Shown one piece after another: positions 20,683 to 30,239 of a stretch of DNA of 45,766 nucleotides. Numbering within the stretch: the stretch's first letter is position 1; every line of letters starts with the position of its first letter. The stretch lies in the NCBI GenBank assembly GCA_902529885.1, contig CABZYC010000004.1:1-45766 (forward strand), read 5' to 3'. The stretch is from an uncultured Candidatus Woesearchaeota archaeon (GTDB lineage: Archaea > Nanobdellota > Nanobdellia > Woesearchaeales > GW2011-AR9). The position numbers and the translations under genes are program-made. Below the pieces are notes generated by a model. It saw nothing but the letters and a program-made list of their open reading frames with translations. It searched no databases and was not told the origin of the DNA.

Positions 20683-21924
20683 TCATCGTGAGGTAAACAC
20701 TATAACAGTAGAAGTCTCTGTGCCTACTGAGTTCGTTGCAGAATATAAGTATGATGATCCACCAGAATAAGCATGGTCAAGATCATCTAAACTATAATCT
20801 ATAACAGACTTCCATTCATCATTCTCATCATAAAAGTGTACAATACCAGGGTTTAACAGGTCAAAATTGTAACCATTAGTAGAGTCTATCCGAAAAATTA
20901 AACGTAAGTTACCATCAGGATCAAACTGTGAGTCATCCCAAACCGTGCCAATACCAGAGTCTACACCATTATACTCAGAAATAGCGCCAACATCAAACAC
21001 TGCATCACAATATATAGAAACACGTTCTAAACCAAGAACAGTCTGCACAGAAGCAATAGTAGGATCGTTACAATAAGGCACATAATCTATCCCCTTAGAT
21101 TCATCAATGTTTAAGTTCGAATCTAAATAAAAAATAATCATACCAGGTTTATAACTACTATCTGACCATAAACCGATGGTACTCTCTGCCATCTCACGTT
21201 CACACGTTGCACTTGCAGTGAACAAAAAATCGTCGTTAGGTAAAGCTTCTATACGACCGTGTGCACAACTGTCACAATTATAAGTTTCAAAGAAATCATT
21301 GAATAAACCTTCTGCATTACCACAATCTAAAAAATCATCAACAGTAGAAAACGTGGTTGTATCTAGCGAAGTTGCATGACCTATAGTCATTGGATAACCA
21401 TCATGTTTAATTTGCATGAACATGTGTAAATAATCATTATTATCTTGTGTTACGTAAACATGAGAATATGTTTCATCTTCAGTCTCATTTATCACAATAG
21501 TCTTATTAGTCCAGTTTAAACCATCTTCAGACTGCATTTTAATCACAGAAATTATTCCTGGAACATACTCCTCTTTAAAATACATTAACAAAGTATCATC
21601 GTAAGGAAAAACTTCCACTGCACCAGTTATTTGACCTCTTTGTACATCATAATCAGATAAGTCTGTGACAAACCGCCATTCTTCAATAACAGACAAGGTA
21701 CTAAAAGTTGGCATTGTTTCATTGTACACATCAATTTTATTCTCTAAGTCACTTTCATCAGAGTCTAGTACGATACCCCGAGAAAACTCGTTATCATTAT
21801 CTAAAGGATCTTCAAACATTGTTCGTACTGCTTCACCGGTACTTTGAAAATTAAAAGTGAATGTAAACATAAAAAAAATGAAAACGATGGATAGAATCAA
21901 AATGATTGATTTAATAGATGCCAT
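20683..21924 (-). CDS. Secreted/anchored protein with BNR/five-blade-propeller-like repeats
   Basis: MASIKSIILILSIVFIFFMFTFTF signal; FQSTGEAVRT; SEDGLNWTNKT; ORF track start 21948 is upstream. Confidence 0.45.
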   Translation of the reverse strand: MASIKSIILILSIVFIFFMFTFTFNFQSTGEAVRTMFEDPLDNDNEFSRGIVLDSDESDLENKIDVYNETMPTFSTLSVIEEWRFVTDLSDYDVQRGQITGAVEVFPYDDTLLMYFKEEYVPGIISVIKMQSEDGLNWTNKTIVINETEDETYSHVYVTQDNNDYLHMFMQIKHDGYPMTIGHATSLDTTTFSTVDDFLDCGNAEGLFNDFFETYNCDSCAHGRIEALPNDDFLFTASATCEREMAESTIGLWSDSSYKPGMIIFYLDSNLNIDESKGIDYVPYCNDPTIASVQTVLGLERVSIYCDAVFDVGAISEYNGVDSGIGTVWDDSQFDPDGNLRLIFRIDSTNGYNFDLLNPGIVHFYDENDEWKSVIDYSLDDLDHAYSGGSSYLYSATNSVGTETSTVIVFTSR

Positions 21925-22033
21925 TATTAAATAAATTCCCTCATACAAACAAATATGTGTACGGAATATAAATAATTAATGTGAAAACTTGACTGCACAA
22001 ACATTATTAAACATTTTATAACAATAATATCAG

Positions 22034-22816
22034 ATGAAAGTACCGTACAAAATGTTTAACCCGTACAATATCGGTGACACACCCTTCATGTGCCGTATCA
22101 GTGATAATTGGCCCGCACGAAAATGGAATATTGAAACCTTACGCGAACTTATTGGGTCTAACAAGGTGGAACTCTACGATGAAGGTTGGGGCACACCCGG
22201 ACCAACTTACATGAAGTCTAGTAGAGTGACCACGTTCAACCAATTTTTTGATGATCTGCAAAACAGTAATCTGCAACGTATGTTCCTGTACAAAATTATG
22301 GAAGATGAACCACAACTACGTTCAAGCATCATCATTCCATGGTTACCATACCGTATCCTGCACAGGTTCCATTTCATGTTTATTGGTGGTACAGGTGCAG
22401 TGACACAGTGTCACCAAGACATTGATTGGGGCAACGTTCTGCACACGAACCTTACGGGCACTAAAACATTTTATCTCTACTCACCAAAAGACCAGTATAA
22501 CGTGTACAGGCACCCGAGCACCATGCGAAGTTATGTGGATCCAGTACAGCCAGATTATGATAAGTACCCAAAACAAAAAGATGCTTTGTGCTGGTCAGTG
22601 ACCTTACAACCTGGAGATACACTCTTCATACCTTCTGGGTGGTTCCACCACGTAGTGTACCATAGTATTAGCACAAGCATCACTGTACGGTTCCATAAAA
22701 ACTGGTTCCAATTTCTGCGTGGCGTGTACAATTTGTCCGTGCGAATGACCTTTGATAAAATAATGAATAAAATTGTTCCACGCTGGTGGTGGAACTATAA
22801 ATCTACTGTACAGTGA
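22034..22816 (+). CDS. JmjC/cupin_8-like Fe(II)/2-oxoglutarate oxygenase
   Basis: FMFIGGTGAVTQCHQDIDWGNVLHTNLTGTKTFYLYSP (HxD), LQPGDTLFIPSGWFHHVVYHSISTSITVRF (distal His). Confidence 0.85.
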   Translation: MKVPYKMFNPYNIGDTPFMCRISDNWPARKWNIETLRELIGSNKVELYDEGWGTPGPTYMKSSRVTTFNQFFDDLQNSNLQRMFLYKIMEDEPQLRSSIIIPWLPYRILHRFHFMFIGGTGAVTQCHQDIDWGNVLHTNLTGTKTFYLYSPKDQYNVYRHPSTMRSYVDPVQPDYDKYPKQKDALCWSVTLQPGDTLFIPSGWFHHVVYHSISTSITVRFHKNWFQFLRGVYNLSVRMTFDKIMNKIVPRWWWNYKSTVQ

Positions 22817-23363
22817 ACGCAATACGCACGTTCTGGTCAACACCAGTATACTTCATGTTGAACGGTTCAGTGTCAAGCAAAAAGTCTGCCGTGATCATGT
22901 CCACACTAACGTTCGCTGGGAACACAACTTCGCGGGATACACCGTGAAAACTGATAAAGCTTGTCACACTGTCAGCACCAACTTCTGTGATTTCTACTGT
23001 AATAATAGGATACTGTTCAATATCAAAAAAATCTTCGTTCTTTAAATGGCTGTCAAGCCCAGCAATACCGGTGTTCACACTGCTAGCGTCAAACACTGCT
23101 TTCGCTGAAATGATTCCATTAGAATTCTTCATACCAGTAACACTGAATGTATCAAACGTACCAGTATGACTTTTACCGGGTGCATACCCTTCAAACTCAA
23201 ACGTAGCAGTTAACTCCTGTTCATTATCGCCAACAGCAGCAACTTCTTCTTCTGTAACAGGTTCTACCACCACTTCAGTGTCCACAACTTCGCCCACTTG
23301 CGCAGATTCAATGTCTGGCACGCTGCACGCAATAACTAATAATAACAATAAATATCGTAACAT
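22803..23363 (-). CDS. YceI-like domain lipoprotein
   Basis: LLLLLVIACSV lipobox; GKSHTGTFDTFSVTG, DSHLKNEDFFDIEQYPIITVEI. Confidence 0.85.
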   Translation of the reverse strand: MLRYLLLLLVIACSVPDIESAQVGEVVDTEVVVEPVTEEEVAAVGDNEQELTATFEFEGYAPGKSHTGTFDTFSVTGMKNSNGIISAKAVFDASSVNTGIAGLDSHLKNEDFFDIEQYPIITVEITEVGADSVTSFISFHGVSREVVFPANVSVDMITADFLLDTEPFNMKYTGVDQNVRIAFTVQ

Positions 23364-23447
23364 AACATATTTGTTAAACAGGAAGTATTTATGTTTAACG
23401 ACATGTTTAAATATTATTATTCCACATATAAATAATAGGTGGATTAG

Positions 23448-24242
23448 ATGACTAAAAAATCAAGTGCAGCAAGAAAAAAAAGAAGCAGCATAAATCGTTC
23501 TAAAAAACAAGCTAAAAGAAAAGTGTTACGATCTAAACAAAAAACACAAATCAGAAGATTAGAAAATGAGCAAAAAAGACTCCTAAAACAGATTGAAAGG
23601 TTTGAACAGATTGAATCTCGATTAACAAAAGAGATTGAAAATATAACAAACATTAAGAAAGATGAGGATGGTGCAATTCATAAACTCCAAACAGTAATAT
23701 ATGGATACAAATCACACGAATCTAATCTACAAAATCACATTGACAATACAAAAAATATGCTCAAAGATGTAACTAGATGGACTAACGAAGTTGATTTTCA
23801 GATTAGGAGTAATAACGATCTTGGCGTAAATGTAGATGGCTTTGATGAAAGATTAAAAATAATAATTAGTGAAACTAATTCAAAGATTAAAGAAATTGAA
23901 AAGATTGAAAAATCAATTGGAGAAATTAATAAAGAAATTGGTTTAGATGTTTCATTAATTGGAATTATCTTTAAAACCTATAGAGAAGGGCGTTCACATA
24001 ACAAAAAACTTAGGCGAACAATTAAAGGATGTATAAGGCAAGTTAAAATGGTTAAGGACAATATTTTATTACTCCAAGAAAGAATACAAAAAATACAAAT
24101 ATATGGACGGAACATATTTGGACCTAATACTGAAGAATATAATACAAGAAATAAATCAGCGGGGAGAAAATCTATTGAATCTATGAAAAAAAGAGGTACA
24201 AAATATCAAACTTACCCACTTAATGTTAAAATTTCAGGTTGA
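23448..24242 (+). CDS. Basic N-terminus, coiled-coil protein
   Basis: KKSSAARKKRSSINRSKKQAKRKV then heptad-like K/E-rich helices. Confidence 0.55.
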   Translation: MTKKSSAARKKRSSINRSKKQAKRKVLRSKQKTQIRRLENEQKRLLKQIERFEQIESRLTKEIENITNIKKDEDGAIHKLQTVIYGYKSHESNLQNHIDNTKNMLKDVTRWTNEVDFQIRSNNDLGVNVDGFDERLKIIISETNSKIKEIEKIEKSIGEINKEIGLDVSLIGIIFKTYREGRSHNKKLRRTIKGCIRQVKMVKDNILLLQERIQKIQIYGRNIFGPNTEEYNTRNKSAGRKSIESMKKRGTKYQTYPLNVKISG

Positions 24243-24613
24243 GGAAAGAAATATACTTTTTTCTCACCCATTATTCTTTCTCCAACCAAAGCCAAATTCT
24301 CTAAGTTTACTGTTTCATTCAAAAAGTTTGAATAAGCATAACCTTCAATTAATGCTTGTGAGAAAGGACTGCCGTGGCCATAAAATATTTTTGCTAATTC
24401 AAGAACAGAAGGTTGGTTTGGAATTGTTAAACAATACTCTCTTGGATCAAATTGATAATCAACTTCAAGTAATTGTTCAGTAAAGATAGTATTGTTATGA
24501 TTAACTGGTGCAGAAAATATAGTACGAATTCTATAATTATCTTCCGCAGGCCAATACATAGTTAAACTATCATCAAACCTCTTACTCGGAAAAACAATAT
24601 TAGATAATCTCAT
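24212..24613 (-). CDS. Hypothetical protein (start placed at internal ATG 24613)
   Basis: MRLSNIVFPSKRFDDSLTMYWPAEDNYRIRTIFSAPV...; ORF upstream of this Met is hydrophobic noncoding-like. Confidence 0.5.
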   Translation of the reverse strand: MRLSNIVFPSKRFDDSLTMYWPAEDNYRIRTIFSAPVNHNNTIFTEQLLEVDYQFDPREYCLTIPNQPSVLELAKIFYGHGSPFSQALIEGYAYSNFLNETVNLENLALVGERIMGEKKVYFFPQPEILTLSG

Positions 24614-24719
24614 ACTAGAATATGCACATGGCCATTTAAAAATATGTTTCGAAGAAAATAGATTAATTATCAAAATATATACCCATATATTCTTAAATAA
24701 ACATGAGTAAACAATAAGT

Positions 24720-25655
24720 ATGCAGCGTATCACGTACAACGATGTAACCACAGAGTTTCTTATTGATGTACGTTCACCTAAGGAATATGCAAAAGATCAT
24801 ATCCCTGGCGCCATAAACCTACCGCTCTTCACTGATGAAGAAAGGCACATTGTAGGGCTGTTATACAAAAAAGAAGGGCGAGATAAAGCTATCATCAAAG
24901 GATCGAAGTATTACGGTAATAAAGTTCCAAACCTTTTGAAAAGTGTACAGAAATATAAAGATAAAAAAATTGTCGTATACTGTTGGCGCGGCGGAATGCG
25001 TAGCGAAGCAATAGCATCATTGTTTGCCTCTGTTGGATACAATGTTAAAAAATTACGTGGCGGGTACAAAGGGTACAGAGGATGGGTAAACAAACAGTTT
25101 GAACAGCTTGATATTATATGCCACGTTGTGCACGGGCTTACAGGCGTAGGGAAAACAGAAAAACTAAAACTACTCCCCACATTTTTAGATCTTGAATCTT
25201 GTGCCGGGCATAAAGGTAGCAAGTTTGGACACATTGGTATGACACCAGTAACCCAGAAAATGTTTGAGTCAAACTTATTAAAACAAATTAATTGTAATAA
25301 ATTAATGGTTGTAGAAGGTGAAAGTAGGCGTATTGGAAACCTCTTCATACCAAAACAGTTATGGCATTGTATGAATAAAGGAACACACTACACTTTAACT
25401 GCACCAATACACGAGCGTGTTGAAAGAATAGTGCGTGAGTACGGTAATCATCAGAATGAATTAATAAAGGTTACAAAAACGTTGAAACAGCCATTAAGCA
25501 AACAACGTATTAACGAAGTGTGCGAACTCTTTTCCACAGATATTAACCAGGCAATAAAAATATTGTTAACAGAATATTATGATTTGAATTATAATACAGG
25601 TGTACATAAAGAGTACGATTGGGAAAGTTTGCATAAGATTCTTAAAATATTATGA
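24720..25655 (+). CDS. mnmH: tRNA 2-selenouridine synthase (rhodanese + P-loop)
   Basis: LIDVRSPKEYAKDHIPGAINLPLF, YCWRGGMRSEA, GLTGVGKTEKL, LESCAGHKGSKFG, VEGESRRIGN. Confidence 0.93.
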   Translation: MQRITYNDVTTEFLIDVRSPKEYAKDHIPGAINLPLFTDEERHIVGLLYKKEGRDKAIIKGSKYYGNKVPNLLKSVQKYKDKKIVVYCWRGGMRSEAIASLFASVGYNVKKLRGGYKGYRGWVNKQFEQLDIICHVVHGLTGVGKTEKLKLLPTFLDLESCAGHKGSKFGHIGMTPVTQKMFESNLLKQINCNKLMVVEGESRRIGNLFIPKQLWHCMNKGTHYTLTAPIHERVERIVREYGNHQNELIKVTKTLKQPLSKQRINEVCELFSTDINQAIKILLTEYYDLNYNTGVHKEYDWESLHKILKIL

Positions 25656-25667
25656 AAATAAGATCAT

Positions 25668-25895
25668 ATGAAACTTGAAAACATGTTATTTGGTGGTATA
25701 CTTGGCGCTACCACAACAGGTTACATTTTTGATTTGTATAATACATTACCGTACAATAATGTTAACTTGTTCACTGGGTTAGAAACAGAGTATGTGAACA
25801 GTACAGGTGCATTTATTGCGTCAACAACTTTAGCTTTAGGAATGTATACAGGGCACAGAATTAAGGAGTACATAAATGAAAAGATCAACAATTGA
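25668..25895 (+). CDS. Small membrane protein
   Basis: 75-aa ORF with Gly-rich and hydrophobic segments; overlaps next same-strand ORF by 20 nt. Confidence 0.4.
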   Translation: MKLENMLFGGILGATTTGYIFDLYNTLPYNNVNLFTGLETEYVNSTGAFIASTTLALGMYTGHRIKEYINEKINN

Positions 25896-26244
25896 AGATA
25901 CACTATTAATCTTAAAAAATAATCAGCCAAAAGGTATTGAAGGGTTACACGAACTTGTAATACCATTCGGTAAAAATGAAACATTGCGCAGAGACAACCA
26001 TCATGGATACCACGTGCATGTACTTGACAAAGATAATAATCAGTACCAGGGCGTGTTAACTTTATCAGGTTCTATTGACCAACCAGTATTATACGAAATA
26101 CCTCACAGCGGTAGAAAACCAATGAATTTTTCAGATAAAAAAAAGAGAACAATCTATAACAAAATTATGGAAAAACCTATACCCTTAGAATATTGGCGGT
26201 TACCAGGTAAAAACCCGACCATCTTTTACGATCCTAACCAATGA
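25876..26244 (+). CDS. Hypothetical protein
   Basis: 122-aa ORF, globular composition. Confidence 0.5.
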   Translation: MKRSTIEDTLLILKNNQPKGIEGLHELVIPFGKNETLRRDNHHGYHVHVLDKDNNQYQGVLTLSGSIDQPVLYEIPHSGRKPMNFSDKKKRTIYNKIMEKPIPLEYWRLPGKNPTIFYDPNQ

Positions 26245-26519
26245 GCAAACTTACCATTATACTCCACAGGAATCTCCATAATCATTGGAATTTTATAAGG
26301 GTGATACTTACGTAATACTTCACGCGTTAAATTTATGTCAGCCGTTTTAACAATAAGTTGAAACTCTGTTTGATGCTCAATCACCCCGTTCCATTTATAC
26401 ACACTTCGCACAGGCAAATATTCAATGCAACCTGCAGCTTTCAATTCAACAAGTTTATCAGCCAAATACATGGCGACTGATTCATTAGCGACCGTCGTAA
26501 TGATAATACGGTAATCCAT
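26226..26519 (-). CDS. cutA: CutA1-like divalent ion tolerance protein
   Basis: IIITTVANESVAMYLADKLVELKAAGCIEYLPVRSVYKWNGVIEHQTEFQLIVKTA. Confidence 0.88.
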   Translation of the reverse strand: MDYRIIITTVANESVAMYLADKLVELKAAGCIEYLPVRSVYKWNGVIEHQTEFQLIVKTADINLTREVLRKYHPYKIPMIMEIPVEYNGKFAHWLGS

Positions 26520-26607
26520 ACAATTAAAAATAAAATTAAAACATATAAAAGTATGCAGAACACATTCATTAAATTTATATATGTTGCATATGTCATTTAG
26601 TTTCTCA

Positions 26608-26913
26608 ATGACAAAAGATTATAGTTTAACCTTAATAGAAAATGAGGGGAATTACCAAGTTATGCTTACTAGCCAAGACGAGATTATGTATGAAGCTCTT
26701 GATAAAGCTTTGAAAACAGTAAGAATATTGAATAATCAACAAATTACAGAAAAAAATCGTGGGCAACACGAGTATGTTATTACATTAACTGGAGAACCGT
26801 TTGAGCATATTGAACCAAGGACTATATTCCAGTATCATCGATCAGTCTTACAACAACCTGAAAAATACTCGAATAATAAAATGCCTAATCTAGAAAATAT
26901 TTTAAGGCAATAA
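26608..26913 (+). CDS. Hypothetical protein (ORF 26581; start at 26608 favoured by TATA spacing)
   Basis: Globular ORF; TTTATAT at about 26574-26580. Confidence 0.45.
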   Translation: MTKDYSLTLIENEGNYQVMLTSQDEIMYEALDKALKTVRILNNQQITEKNRGQHEYVITLTGEPFEHIEPRTIFQYHRSVLQQPEKYSNNKMPNLENILRQ

Positions 26914-26996
26914 TTTTCCTTTACCAATATACTTTTTTATCAGAACAAAAAATTCTATCACAAAGAATTATAAAAGGTAGATTATCAAACCACACA

Positions 26997-27311
26997 ATGA
27001 TTGAAGCAATACAATATATTAAAGAAGAAGAAAAAGCCGTTGTTTTTATGGAAGGTAATAGTTATAGCACCGCGAAAGATGTAGCGTTTTTATTACAAGA
27101 ACAAGGGTACACTGCACAGATTGAAGCTTGGGACAAAACAGGCGTTATTGTAAAAGGTGTAACGCAAGGAAGTCTTGACAGTATACTACGCGATAATTTT
27201 GAGTTTAGAACTTATTCTGACCATACAAACGACGATATATATCTTTACACACCTGAACCGCGTTCAGACCGTCAGGCAACGCAACAGTATAATCAAGCGT
27301 CTTTGTTATAA
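26997..27311 (+). CDS. Hypothetical protein
   Basis: 104-aa ORF; overlaps convergent ORF by 107 nt. Confidence 0.45.
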   Translation: MIEAIQYIKEEEKAVVFMEGNSYSTAKDVAFLLQEQGYTAQIEAWDKTGVIVKGVTQGSLDSILRDNFEFRTYSDHTNDDIYLYTPEPRSDRQATQQYNQASLL

Positions 27312-27519
27312 ACAAGGAGTCATAGTTCGGTGTAGACTGTAAACGGATTACATGATCAGTTTCATGTAATAAATCATAAGTTGACCGTTCATCAGCTGCA
27401 CCAATAAAACTTCGTTCTGTTTCATAACATAACATTTCTAGTTCCCCCATAGAAGTCGGAACATTAACAACTACAGGAGCACGACAAGATAACATTGTAG
27501 CTAAAAATATGTAACGCAT
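27205..27519 (-). CDS. Putative small lipoprotein/secreted protein
   Basis: MRYIFLATMLSCRAP lipobox-like start. Confidence 0.45.
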   Translation of the reverse strand: MRYIFLATMLSCRAPVVVNVPTSMGELEMLCYETERSFIGAADERSTYDLLHETDHVIRLQSTPNYDSLFITKTLDYTVALPDGLNAVQVCKDIYRRLYGQNKF

Positions 27520-27566
27520 ACAAATAAGAAAGACGTAACAACTATTTAATGTTACGAAAAGATAGG

Positions 27567-30146
27567 TTATTCAAACCTACACCAATAACCAAGGTACAAA
27601 TACTGTACAAAATTATCACAAATGCCAACAGTTTCAAAATTATATGAATTTGGGGAAGGGAAATAATCTTCTACATAATTTTGTAAAGGAAGAGAAATTA
27701 GTTGGTCGAATACATAATTCAAGTCACTATCTGAAACTTCCTCTAACAAAGCATGTCCGCTCACACGCATTATATTATAAGCATACTTTGGTTGAAGACT
27801 TAATTTGTCAGGTTCAGATAAATAACCAGGAAACAATAATAAACCTAAATAATTAGTGCCAAAAGATTTAACATTATAAATTGAAACATAACCATCAGAA
27901 GAAGTACATTGAACAATGTTTTCTTGAACCAAGGATGCCATCTCACCATAAGCATCATTATAGGTTGCAGAATCCATTGAATTTTGTGTTGTAAAAAAAG
28001 TAGGGGGCACACTTTGTTCTGTAGTTCTACATCCCACTATATCACCATCATACTTTGATAATCGTTCATCACTATCAAAAATTAATTCAGTATTCCAAGT
28101 GTATTCATGGTCAGGCCCATACTTAGACAAAAAAGCGTTCAAAGTGTTAACACTCAGTAAATATGCAAAATGATCTGAAGTAAAACCTTCATCTGTTAAA
28201 AATGGTCCGACTACATCAGAATTCAAAATTGATTGATCTGTTTCAGAAGTATAAATATTTCCAGGGTGTAACAAAAAACCTTGATTGAAAGGCTCAATAT
28301 AAAAACCACCAGTACTACCTAATAAAGTTGCCTGACTTACATATGCGTAACCAAGGTTCTCTAAATTATTTGTTATCCCAAATAATGGATCATGTTCTAA
28401 ACTTTCATCTACCGTTGTTCGATATTCAAGATTGTAAGAATAAAGTGCTCTTGAAAAAAGGTTAGATAATTGCTGGTTATAACCATCCCTTAATATTATA
28501 GATATATCATCTTCAAAATTATCTTTAAAATGGGTTCTAAAATTTTTACATACCCCACCCACACTATAACTGTGCAGTGGATCAAAATTTTTAGAAGGTC
28601 CAGTCAACCTCAAAGAAGAAAAACCGCTTGCATAAGTGTTAGGCGTCAGTTCACTGTTTGTATTACCTTTAACACTACAATCACCCTCAAGTCCAATCGA
28701 AGGTAATCCAAGAGCATCTAATGCTGCACAAAGTATTGGATTTGAGAGCGAGATCTCTTCTGGACATTGAAGGTCTAATGTTAGACCATAGCTTACACTT
28801 CCGTCACGAAATTCAATTTCAGAATAATGGTCAATAAGAGTCTTATATGGCTCTTCAACATCATATAATTCAATCAGTCCAAATGGTCCAAAATCAGCAT
28901 AAGGCGAATACTCATTAAGATTGAAATTTGCTGACTCTGATATACACAGTTCATTATTGTCTCCCAATAGATCCCCTAGGCCATATTCAAGTAACAAATC
29001 TGTTGCAGCACCAAAATCAAGTTCAACACCCGTTAAATGATTCAGTGCCTCAGAAGCAGGAATAGTTGTACAACCAGGAGACTCAATAGTAATGGCAGAA
29101 TCGCTTAATTCGTCACGTATTTTAATGAAATCACCATCATCAATAAGTAGTTGATTAATCCATCCGGGTAAATGATAATAAATTGATTGAGCACTATACT
29201 TCGTATAAATATTTTGTATAACATTACCAGCCCAAAACAATTTTGGGAAACCTTCTTCTTCAATGTTTAAAATAGGGTAATTATAAAGGTCTAATGCTCT
29301 AAACCGTTTACTTTCAATAAGGTTATGCCCATTATCCCGTATAGCAACATCAAGATAATATAAAGTATCATATGAATTAAACTTTGCACCTTTATCAATG
29401 CATGATATTCTATCTGTACCATAAAAATCTGAAGCTAGAACAGGGAAACTCAAATCATAACTTTCACCCAACTCATTTTTTAATATCGGTTTTAGATAAA
29501 TTTCAAAATTGTATGGGTTTGACAGACTAAAATCAAAACTATCTTGATGCCATGTAACGAAAGGATTTCCAAGTTCGTAATAAGTCACACTACCAATATC
29601 TTTTACAAGCACAAAGTCGCAACCATTAACACTGATACAAACATCACCTTCCTCCATCCCAGAACATTCTGTTGTTACATCACCATCATCTTCTTTACCA
29701 AAAATAGTATAATCACTCTTCCCATCAGTAGAAAATTCGTCCTCCCCTTTATCATCTTCATAAGAGGAGTCACCAGAAGAAGAAGAAGAAGAAGAAGAAG
29801 AAGAAGAAGATACACTTACACTTTCTGAAATCAAAGAATCTACCACCATAGTTTTATCCAATGAAACAGTTGTAGATTCCTTCCCCTTCTTTTCTGCAAT
29901 AGCTTTTTCCTTAAGTATAGCATAATAATCTTCTTTAGATATTTCACCCTTACTAGAACTCTTGTATTTTGATAAAATCTCTACAGCGTCACCAGTTTTC
30001 CCCTTACTAGAACCCTTGTATTTTGATAAACTCTTTACAGCGTCACCAGTACTACTAAACTCAGGAGTGCCAGTGGTTACAATTACTGCAAAAATGCCAA
30101 CTACAAATATTATTAACATGATGAAAACCTGTGCATTATTTTTCAT
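27567..30146 (-). CDS. Large exported membrane-anchored protein with poly-Ser tract (start at internal ATG 30146)
   Basis: MKNNAQVFIMLIIFVVGIFAVIVTTG TM; TGDAVKSLSKYK/TGDAVEILSKYK repeats; S12 tract; Cys-containing ectodomain. Confidence 0.6.
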   Translation of the reverse strand: MKNNAQVFIMLIIFVVGIFAVIVTTGTPEFSSTGDAVKSLSKYKGSSKGKTGDAVEILSKYKSSSKGEISKEDYYAILKEKAIAEKKGKESTTVSLDKTMVVDSLISESVSVSSSSSSSSSSSSGDSSYEDDKGEDEFSTDGKSDYTIFGKEDDGDVTTECSGMEEGDVCISVNGCDFVLVKDIGSVTYYELGNPFVTWHQDSFDFSLSNPYNFEIYLKPILKNELGESYDLSFPVLASDFYGTDRISCIDKGAKFNSYDTLYYLDVAIRDNGHNLIESKRFRALDLYNYPILNIEEEGFPKLFWAGNVIQNIYTKYSAQSIYYHLPGWINQLLIDDGDFIKIRDELSDSAITIESPGCTTIPASEALNHLTGVELDFGAATDLLLEYGLGDLLGDNNELCISESANFNLNEYSPYADFGPFGLIELYDVEEPYKTLIDHYSEIEFRDGSVSYGLTLDLQCPEEISLSNPILCAALDALGLPSIGLEGDCSVKGNTNSELTPNTYASGFSSLRLTGPSKNFDPLHSYSVGGVCKNFRTHFKDNFEDDISIILRDGYNQQLSNLFSRALYSYNLEYRTTVDESLEHDPLFGITNNLENLGYAYVSQATLLGSTGGFYIEPFNQGFLLHPGNIYTSETDQSILNSDVVGPFLTDEGFTSDHFAYLLSVNTLNAFLSKYGPDHEYTWNTELIFDSDERLSKYDGDIVGCRTTEQSVPPTFFTTQNSMDSATYNDAYGEMASLVQENIVQCTSSDGYVSIYNVKSFGTNYLGLLLFPGYLSEPDKLSLQPKYAYNIMRVSGHALLEEVSDSDLNYVFDQLISLPLQNYVEDYFPSPNSYNFETVGICDNFVQYLYLGYWCRFE
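29775..29810 (-). repeat. (AGA)12 trinucleotide microsatellite encoding poly-Ser
   Basis: Uninterrupted AGA repeat on + strand. Confidence 0.95.
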
Positions 30147-30239
30147 AATTATTAATATGAAAAAATCATATTTAAATGTTAAGATTAGTTGATTACGCTT
30201 AACGCACATTACTGGACAAAGTTTGTCCAGTGTGTCGTG

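Noticed and set aside
29544-29828. Plus-strand ORF ending in RRRRRRRRRRRR
   Set aside because: Produced by the AGA microsatellite in another frame; the minus-strand exported protein explains the region.
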